Positions 9,212 through 13,483 of a DNA stretch of 13,483 nt are shown piece after piece (position 1 is the stretch's first letter; each line of letters begins with the position of its first letter). This DNA comes from Deinococcus sp. (GTDB lineage Bacteria; Deinococcota; Deinococci; Deinococcales; Deinococcaceae). Below the pieces are notes generated by a model. The model saw only the letters and a program-made list of their open reading frames with translations. It ran no database searches and was not told where the DNA came from. A program made the position numbers and the translations under genes. The stretch lies in NCBI RefSeq assembly GCF_025362455.1, contig NZ_JANYGJ010000071.1, positions 1-13,483 of the forward strand. The letters run 5' to 3'.

Positions 9212-9225
9212 ACCGTCCAGACGGT
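9212..9225. promoter_or_regulatory. palindromic operator for the TetR repressor
   Basis: ACCGTC-CA-GACGGT, two perfect 6-bp arms, centred 19-20 bp before the -10 box of tetR, so bound protein would cover the -35 region. TetR-family repressors usually bind such dyads in their own promoter; assignment to this TetR is by position. Confidence 0.65.
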
Positions 9226-9237
9226 ATAGCTTTGATG

Positions 9238-9243
9238 TAGACT
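9238..9243 (+). promoter_or_regulatory. -10 box of the tetR-smr operon
   Basis: TAGACT ends 6 nt before the ATG at 9250, leaderless layout. The -35 place is occupied by the palindrome at 9212-9225, with no TTGACA-like hexamer. Confidence 0.6.
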
Positions 9244-9249
9244 TGGGGC

Positions 9250-9783
9250 ATGGTCAGGACTTCAAACAGGACGGCATTACTCGAAGCGGCGGTGCGGGTG
9301 GCCTCCAGAGAAGGGGCGGCGCGACTCACCCTCGACGCGGTGGCGCTGGAAGCCGGGGTCAGCAAAGGCGGGCTGCTGTATCACTTCGCCAGCAAGGAGG
9401 CGCTGCTGAGCGGGCTGCTGAGCTGGGAGCTGGGCAGCTTCGAGGCCGCGCTGGAAGCCCGTTGCGCGGGAAGTCCGGCGCCGGGGGCGTATCTGCGGGC
9501 CTACCTGGAGCTGAGCCTGGAGGCCCTCAGCTTCCGGGTGCCGCTGGGCGTGCTGGCCGCCTTCGCCTTCGAGCCGTCCGCGCTGGCCGACCTCCAGACC
9601 CGGCTGCTCTACTGGCGCGTCCGGGCCTGCGCCGGACTCGACCCCGCACAGGCTCTGACGCTGGTGCTGGCCGCCGACGGCGCCTGGCTGGCCGCGCTGC
9701 TGGGCGCGCCGATCAGTGAACCGCAGGCCCAGTCGCTCCGGGCGCAGCTTGACGCCCTGATTTCCAGCGAGGTTCCCGCATGA
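9250..9783 (+). CDS. TetR-family transcriptional repressor
   Basis: 177 residues. The N-terminal DNA-binding domain is clear: helix 1 at about 6-20, then the helix-turn-helix LTLDAVALEAGVSKGGLLYHF (27-46... to 47) and SKEALL, the TetR hallmark. Residues 60-175 are helical with a hydrophobic pocket-like composition (AAFAFEPSALADLQTRL and similar), where the ligand would bind. It overlaps the efflux gene by ATGA, so the pair is translated as a coupled unit, and the dyad at 9212-9225 suggests autorepression. Function inferred: a ligand, probably a cationic drug, releases the repressor and induces the pump. The ligand is not deducible. Confidence 0.92.
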   Translation: MVRTSNRTALLEAAVRVASREGAARLTLDAVALEAGVSKGGLLYHFASKEALLSGLLSWELGSFEAALEARCAGSPAPGAYLRAYLELSLEALSFRVPLGVLAAFAFEPSALADLQTRLLYWRVRACAGLDPAQALTLVLAADGAWLAALLGAPISEPQAQSLRAQLDALISSEVPA

Positions 9784-10109
9784 ATCCTTTCGTATTGCTC
9801 GGTTTCGCCATTCTTCTCGAAGTCATCGGCACCAGTGCGCTGCGGGCCAGTGCGGGCTTTTCCAGACTGCTGCCCAGCCTGGTGGTGGCACTCGGCTACG
9901 GCGGCGCCTTTTACCTGATGAGCAAGGCCCTGAACTCGCTGCCGCTGGGCCTGACCTACGCCATCTGGTCGGGCATCGGCACGGCCCTGACCGCCCTGAT
10001 CGGCTGGTTCTACTTCCGTGACGCTTTCTCTCCCGTGGCGCTGGCAGGCATCGCATTGATCGTGCTCGGCGTGGTGGTGCTGAATCTGGGGAGTAGCGGG
10101 CACGGGTAG
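9780..10109 (+). CDS. small multidrug resistance (SMR) efflux protein
   Basis: 109 residues, four membrane helices, the standard size for EmrE/QacE-type antiporters that export cationic drugs in exchange for protons as antiparallel dimers. All four EmrE landmarks are in register: Glu14 (ILLEVIGT), Tyr40 (ALGYGGAF), Tyr60 and Trp63 (LTYAIWSGIGTAL). That register argues for the multidrug (Qac) branch rather than the guanidinium exporters. Helices lie at about 3-21, 31-50, 57-77 and 85-103. The ATG overlaps the tetR stop (ATGA); no separate promoter is seen, so expression depends on the operator upstream of tetR. The stop lies only about 30 bp from a repeat element. Confidence 0.95.
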   Translation: MNPFVLLGFAILLEVIGTSALRASAGFSRLLPSLVVALGYGGAFYLMSKALNSLPLGLTYAIWSGIGTALTALIGWFYFRDAFSPVALAGIALIVLGVVVLNLGSSGHG

Positions 10110-10139
10110 GTGGGCAGTGGGGCGCGGTGCGCGGTGCGC

Positions 10140-10300
10140 GGCGGTGGGAAGTGGGGCGCGGCTGCGCCGCTGGTAGGACGTGGGAAAGGACCAAGGGCAA
10201 GGACAACCACTGGCCGGGCATTTGGCCGCACGGCGAAGCCAAAGCCGTCTCCCCTCTGTTCCCACTTCCCACGCGCCCACTCCCCACCTCCCACTTCCCC
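10140..10300 (-). repeat. dispersed repeat, copy left of rapZ (inverted relative to the right copy)
   Basis: Two blocks match the copy at 11210-11365 in reverse complement: 10151-10177 against 11336-11362 (27 of 27) and 10232-10265 against 11241-11274 (33 of 34). The middle has diverged, though TTGRTCCTTYCCCAC is kept. Ends are G/A-rich on one strand (GGGAAGTGGGG). The core contains the hairpin GCGGC-GCA-GCCGC. Confidence 0.9.
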
Positions 10301-10328
10301 CACACGCCACAAGCCACACGCCACAAGC
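10301..10328 (+). repeat. 14-bp tandem duplication before the rapZ promoter
   Basis: CACACGCCACAAGC occurs twice head to tail, ending 3 nt before the -10 box. A 20-bp stretch that includes one unit (10312-10331) is identical to 986-1005. Confidence 0.9.
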
Positions 10329-10331
10329 CTC

Positions 10332-10337
10332 TACACT
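10332..10337 (+). promoter_or_regulatory. rapZ: -10 box of rapZ
   Basis: TACACT ends 6 nt before the ATG at 10344. The upstream tandem repeat leaves no TTGACA-like -35. The leaderless layout rejects the much longer frame that starts at 10110 inside the repeat. Confidence 0.6.
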
Positions 10338-10343
10338 GTCCCC

Positions 10344-11189
10344 ATGACCTTCATCGTGATCTCCGGGCTGTCGGGCAGCGGCAAGAGCACGGCGCTGCGA
10401 ACCCTGGAAGACGCCGGATACTTCACCACCGACAACCTGCCGCCCGAACTGTGGAGCGCCCTGGGCGACCTGGCGAGTGCCCGCCACATCGACAAGGTGG
10501 CGGTGACCACCGACGCCCGGACCCGCGATTTTCTGGCGGCGCTCGACACCAGCCTGACCCGCCTCAAACAGCGCCGCAGCGACGTGCGGGTGTTGTTTCT
10601 GGAAGCCGCCGCCGAGCAGCTTTTGAGCCGCTACAACCTCAGCCGCCGCGAACACCCGCTGGGCGACCCCAGCCTGATGCTCGATTTCCAGCGCGAGGGT
10701 GCGCTGCTCGCCCCGCTGCGGGCGCTGGCCGATACCGTCATCGACACGACCACGCTGGGCGCCGCCGGGCTCAACCGCAGGCTGCTGGAATGGCTGGACA
10801 TTTCGAGTCACTTCGATCTGCGGCTGTTCACCTTCGGCTTCAAACACGCCCCGCCCCGCGACGTGGACACCGTGCTGGACATGCGCACCCTGCCCAACCC
10901 CTACTACGACCCGGCGCTGCGCCCGCTGACCGGCCTGGACGCGGGCGTGGTCGCCTACATTTTTCAAAGTCCCGAAAGCGAGGCGTTTTACGGTCACACC
11001 CGCGATTTTCTGCGTGAGCTGGCAGCGCGGGCGCGGGACGCCGGGCGCCACAGCTACAACGTCGCCATCGGCTGCACCGGGGGCCAGCACCGCAGCGTGG
11101 CGGTGGCGGCCCGGCTGGAGCACGACCTGGCCGATCTGGGTGCCCGGATCATCGACCACCGCGATATGCCGGGGGGCGGCAGCGAGTGA
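10344..11189 (+). CDS. rapZ: RapZ/YvcJ-family nucleotide-binding protein
   Basis: 281 residues, normal for the family. Walker A loop GLSGSGKS at 8-15, TDNLP at 29-33, the TFGFKHAPPRDVDTVLDMR stretch in the middle and the C-terminal signature GCTGGQHRSV at 243-252. In E. coli RapZ binds the sRNA GlmZ and recruits RNase E to control glucosamine-6-P synthase; Gram-positive members hydrolyse ATP/GTP and have less clear roles. Which applies here cannot be told, but the C-terminal RNA/metabolite-binding signature is intact. It precedes the YvcK-like gene, the widely conserved order, but a repeat of about 155 bp now separates the two. The start is fixed by the promoter box and by the position of the P-loop at residue 8. 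Confidence 0.95.
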   Translation: MTFIVISGLSGSGKSTALRTLEDAGYFTTDNLPPELWSALGDLASARHIDKVAVTTDARTRDFLAALDTSLTRLKQRRSDVRVLFLEAAAEQLLSRYNLSRREHPLGDPSLMLDFQREGALLAPLRALADTVIDTTTLGAAGLNRRLLEWLDISSHFDLRLFTFGFKHAPPRDVDTVLDMRTLPNPYYDPALRPLTGLDAGVVAYIFQSPESEAFYGHTRDFLRELAARARDAGRHSYNVAIGCTGGQHRSVAVAARLEHDLADLGARIIDHRDMPGGGSE

Positions 11190-11209
11190 GGCGTGGGGCG
11201 CGGGGAACG

Positions 11210-11365
11210 GATTTGGGAAGTGGGGAGTGGGAAGTGGGGAGTGGGAACAGAGGGGAAACGGCTTTGGCTTCGCCATCCAGCAAGTTGCCTTGCCGGAGAG
11301 TACTCGCGCCCTTGATCCTTCCCCACTCCCCACTTCCTACCAGCGGCGCAGCCGCGCCCCACACC
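11210..11365 (+). repeat. dispersed repeat, copy right of rapZ
   Basis: Starts 20 bp after the rapZ stop with GGGAAGTGGGGAGTGGGAAG repeated, then the 34-bp block at 11241-11274 and the 27-bp core at 11336-11362 that are found inverted left of rapZ. A simple CCCCACA run follows and reaches almost to the start of the YvcK gene. Confidence 0.9.
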
Positions 11366-11409
11366 CCACACCCCACTTCCCGCGTGCCACCAGGCAAGCC
11401 AGGCTCCCT

Positions 11410-12747
11410 GTGAACCCGAACTCGGTGGAACGTGCCCGCCGCGCCCGGCGCTGGATGACCCCCGGCATGGGCGTCAAGCGCTGGTTCGCGCTGTTCGGGG
11501 CCTGCACCTTCATCGGCGCCGTGGGATTCCTGCACTTCACCTGGACCGGGCCGCTGCACTTTGTCGCCACGCGTTGGATTTTGTGGCTCAACAGCTTTAC
11601 CAAGCCCGAAGTGCTGCCGCTGTGGGTGGTGGGCACGGTGGTGATGGGGCTGGCGCTGGCCGGGGCACTCACCGCCATGACCATGCTCAACCGCTCGGTG
11701 CTGCGCTCGGTGGGCACGGACCCGCGCCAGGCGGTCAACGTGATCTACTCGCGCACCACCCTGGCACGCGGCCCACGGGTGCTGTCGGTGGGCGGCGGCA
11801 CCGGGCTCTCCAACGTGCTGTCGGGGCTCAAGGCGTACTCGTCGAACCTGACGGCCATCGTCACGGTGGCCGACGACGGCGGCAGCAGCGGGCGCCTGCG
11901 CGAGTCGCTGGACATGATCGCCCCCGGCGACCTGACCGACTGCTACGCCGCGCTCTCCGACAGCCCGGTGCTCTCCAGGCTGCTGCTGCACCGTTTTTCG
12001 CGCGGCGACGGGCTGGAGGGCCACACCTTCGGCAACCTGCTGCTGGCCACGCTCTCCGAGGAGCAGGGCGGGCTGGGCGGCGCCATGCAGGACATCCACG
12101 AGGTGCTGAACATGCGCGGCGCGGTGTATCCGGCGACCACCCAGCCCGCTACGCTGATCGCCCGGCTCAAAAACGGTCAGGAGGTGCGCGGCGAGAGTCG
12201 CCTGTCTGCCGTGATCGAGCCCGGAACGCTCAGCGCCGGGGCCATCGGCATCGAGGAGGTGCGGCTCGACCCGCCCGACCTGCCCACCCTGGGCGCGGTG
12301 CAAGGCGCCATAGAAGCCGCCGAACTGATCGTGCTGGGACCGGGCAGCCTGTTCACCTCGATCATCCCCGCGCTGCTCGTTCCGGGCATTCAGGCCGCCA
12401 TTCGGGCCTCGGCGGCGCCGCTGGTGTACGTCGCCAGCATCATGACCGAGCCGGGCGAGACTGACCACCTGAGCCTCGACGACCATATCCGGATGATCGA
12501 CCGCCACCTGGGCCGGGTGCCCGACGTGGTGCTGGTCAACAGCGAGGCGGTGCCCGACGCCGTGCAGACGCGCTACCGCCTGACCGGCGCGGCGCTGATA
12601 AACCCGCACAGCTCGCACCCGGCCTTCAAGCTGCTGCTCAGGCGCCGCCCGATGCTGCTGGCGGGCCAGGCCCACCACGACCCCGACAAGCTGGCGGCGG
12701 CCCTGCTGGAACTCATCGGTGAGCGGCTCCGGCGGCGCTCAGCCTGA
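11410..12747 (+). CDS. yvcK: YvcK/CofD-like protein with N-terminal membrane anchor
   Basis: 445 residues from the GTG at 11410. Residues 1-20 are basic, then two likely membrane helices (about 24-44 and 67-92), then the cytoplasmic YvcK domain: VLSVGGGTGLSNVLSGLK at 124-141, VADDGGSSGRLR at 153-164, HTFGNLLLATLSE and LGPGSLFTSIIPALLVPGI. YvcK proteins bind UDP-sugars and are needed for gluconeogenic growth and cell-wall shape in Bacillus; typical members are about 320 residues with no membrane part, so the anchor adds about 110. The GTG is preferred because it precedes the basic start, with a weak AGG 6 nt upstream; ATGs at 11455 and 11467 are alternatives that keep both helices. No whiA follows, unlike the Gram-positive rapZ-yvcK-whiA cluster. 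Transcription may come from rapZ across the repeat. Confidence 0.9.
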   Translation: MNPNSVERARRARRWMTPGMGVKRWFALFGACTFIGAVGFLHFTWTGPLHFVATRWILWLNSFTKPEVLPLWVVGTVVMGLALAGALTAMTMLNRSVLRSVGTDPRQAVNVIYSRTTLARGPRVLSVGGGTGLSNVLSGLKAYSSNLTAIVTVADDGGSSGRLRESLDMIAPGDLTDCYAALSDSPVLSRLLLHRFSRGDGLEGHTFGNLLLATLSEEQGGLGGAMQDIHEVLNMRGAVYPATTQPATLIARLKNGQEVRGESRLSAVIEPGTLSAGAIGIEEVRLDPPDLPTLGAVQGAIEAAELIVLGPGSLFTSIIPALLVPGIQAAIRASAAPLVYVASIMTEPGETDHLSLDDHIRMIDRHLGRVPDVVLVNSEAVPDAVQTRYRLTGAALINPHSSHPAFKLLLRRRPMLLAGQAHHDPDKLAAALLELIGERLRRRSA

Positions 12748-12763
12748 AGTCACCGAACTGGGA

Positions 12764-12769
12764 TACCCT
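12764..12769 (+). promoter_or_regulatory. -10 box of the 78-residue protein gene
   Basis: TACCCT ends 8 nt before the ATG at 12778. The next bases (ATGAAGCAATGA) contain a 3-codon frame whose TGA overlaps the real start, so an upstream mini-frame or a 1-2 nt leader is possible. Confidence 0.5.
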
Positions 12770-12777
12770 ATGAAGCA

Positions 12778-13014
12778 ATGACTTCCCCCACCCAAGACGC
12801 CGAATTCATCCGCAGGATAGCCCTCGGCATTCTCAGCACCCTGCAACACAAGGGCCTGCTCAGCTCCATCGAGGTGGACGCCATTCTGCGCGCCGCCATG
12901 CCCAAACCCGCGCCCCCGCTGGAGGTCAAGTCGACGGCGCCCGTGCCCGCACCCGACGCCAGCAAGGTGCGCAAAGAACCGCTGCCGCCTGTGGAATTCG
13001 ATATCGAGTTGTGA
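12778..13014 (+). CDS. small protein of unknown function (78 residues)
   Basis: The N-terminal half (RRIALGILSTLQHKGLLSSIEVDAILRAA, about 12-40) reads as two amphipathic helices joined by KG. The second half is Pro/Ala/Lys-rich and probably disordered, ending in the acidic FDIEL. No known domain is recognised. The gene starts 30 bp after the YvcK stop in the same direction and has its own -10 box. The opposite strand is also open across it (12739-13314), but the helix pattern, promoter box and GC-rich third positions favour this strand. A role next to rapZ/yvcK cannot be inferred from the sequence. Confidence 0.8.
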   Translation: MTSPTQDAEFIRRIALGILSTLQHKGLLSSIEVDAILRAAMPKPAPPLEVKSTAPVPAPDASKVRKEPLPPVEFDIEL

Positions 13015-13389
13015 GCCAGGCGGGTAAATCCTCTCTTGAGCTGATGTGATGCTAAGAAGCTGGCGGGTGCTGACGAAGGAATCAAGGGCGACCAACGGGA
13101 GAAGCTCACCAATCAGGCCAATATCGTGCAGATCGTCGAGGCCAGCCGCAAAAGAAATCAGTTCCGGCCATGAGACAATGTATCCCTCCAGCATCACCCG
13201 CAAATGGTGTTCAAAAGCAACGATGCCGCCTGAGTGAAACCCAACGGGAGGCGGTCCAGTATCATAGAAATACCGGATTCTCCACCGTAATCCCTCGCCC
13301 TTGATAGACTTCAATATTTCTGAGGGTGTGACTTTGTGCGAGCGACCTCTGTAGGGGTCAAAACGTAAAAAACACCGTGTAGGGCGGTA
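13015..13389 (-). pseudogene. remnant of an unknown gene, probably cut at its 5' end
   Basis: The minus-strand frame reads convincing protein: KSIKGEGLRWRIRYFYDTG, GGIVAFEHHLRVMLEGYI, SWPELISFAAGLDDLHDIGL. It has mixed hydrophobic and charged residues and clearly lower GC than its neighbours. The only start codon is a TTG at 13314 with no ribosome site. Protein-like sequence goes on upstream of it (RSHKVTPSEIL) to an in-frame stop at 13390-13392, so the start seems lost, perhaps to the insertion sequence whose end lies beside it. At the other end the frame runs into antisense of the 78-residue gene up to 12739, so the original stop is lost too. Family unknown. A short intact gene starting at TTG is the alternative. 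Confidence 0.5.
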
Positions 13390-13406
13390 TCACAGCTAGC
13401 TTTTCG

Positions 13407-13435
13407 CTGACAAGGGACGTCGGCTCCTGTAGGGT
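13407..13435 (+). promoter_or_regulatory. promoter of the edge gene (probable transposase)
   Basis: CTGACA (13407-13412), exactly 17 nt, then TAGGGT (13430-13435). Expected transcript start is about 13442, 3 nt before the ATG. Confidence 0.6.
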
Positions 13436-13466
13436 GTTTCTGCAATGAAAGCAACCCAGAGCCGAC
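13419..13466. repeat. inverted repeat enclosing a start codon
   Basis: GTCGGCTC (13419-13426) is complementary to GAGCCGAC (13459-13466), and inside it GGGT (13432-13435) can pair with ACCC (13454-13457). The ATG at 13445 lies in the loop. Confidence 0.7.
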
Positions 13467-13483
13467 TGACCCACGATAGCCTG
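13445..13483 (+). CDS. N-terminus of a possible insertion-sequence transposase, cut by window edge
   Basis: Thirteen codons, MKATQSRLTHDSL, are visible. The family cannot be proven from so little. It is called a probable transposase because the promoter and start are wrapped in a hairpin of the type used by some insertion sequences, because the adjacent gene is broken, and because the local GC differs from the chromosome. A normal gene is possible. Confidence 0.35.
   Translation, partial: MKATQSRLTHDSL

Noticed and set aside
10257..10300. CRISPR-like array in the CCCACTTCCC repeats
   Set aside because: The repeats are irregular, of simple sequence, with no constant unit or unique spacers and no cas genes.
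10110..10343. rapZ starting at 10110 with 78 more residues
   Set aside because: The extension translates repeat sequence, lies before the -10 box and puts the P-loop far from the N-terminus.
9609..11333. 574-codon open frame on the minus strand across tetR, smr and rapZ
   Set aside because: Antisense to three recognisable genes and through two repeats; composition is that of GC-rich antisense (Gln/Gly/Ala/Arg strings), with no motif.
11014..11409. YvcK gene starting at 11014
   Set aside because: The extension overlaps rapZ in another frame and translates the repeat at 11210-11365.
11149..12678. 509-codon open frame opposite the YvcK gene
   Set aside because: Antisense of a gene with clear family motifs; His/Gln/Arg-rich without a domain.

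Overview
The window is a GC-rich bacterial chromosome segment that looks like Deinococcus. The glutamyl-tRNA synthetase is very close to the Thermus/Deinococcus type. Most genes have a TANNNT promoter box only 5-8 nt before the start codon, which is the leaderless-mRNA layout described for Deinococcus. Intergenic gaps are full of short GC-rich repeats, as in that genus. Species cannot be named from this alone.

Layout. Positions 1-932 (-) hold the 5' two thirds of gltX. A divergent plus-strand group follows: a lipoprotein (1050-1550), a pterin-4a-carbinolamine dehydratase (1594-1950) and an overlapping hotdog thioesterase (1947-2375). A 330-bp gene-free gap with two palindromic repeats (2376-2706) separates these from a minus-strand block: kynU (2707-3978) and kynB (3975-4622), translationally coupled steps of tryptophan degradation, and gyrB (4788-6827), which has its own promoter and a 105-nt leader. 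A four-helix membrane protein (7088-7564) is followed by a 666-bp repeat mosaic (7565-8230). Then come a minus-strand sugar-isomerase-like protein (8231-9130) and a divergent tetR-smr efflux operon (9250-10109) with a palindromic operator in its promoter. rapZ (10344-11189) and the YvcK/CofD-like gene (11410-12747) keep their widely conserved order, but rapZ lies between two inverted copies of one repeat. A 78-residue protein of unknown function follows (12778-13014). The window ends in a lower-GC stretch holding the remnant of an unknown gene (-) and what looks like the left end of an insertion sequence (13407 onward).

How the genes work together. kynB and kynU convert N-formylkynurenine to kynurenine and on to anthranilate plus alanine. 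The pterin dehydratase may serve aromatic amino acid hydroxylation, but that link is only suggested by family. TetR and the SMR pump form a self-contained drug-responsive unit. rapZ and yvcK are linked in many bacteria to cell-wall precursor supply and carbon metabolism.

Most coding content is ordinary housekeeping. The items most worth a second look are the Asn in place of Asp in the GyrB quinolone-determining motif, the inverted repeat pair around rapZ, the nested repeat at 7565-8222, and the hairpin-protected promoter/start at the right edge. No CRISPR array, tRNA, rRNA or clear new defence system was found.
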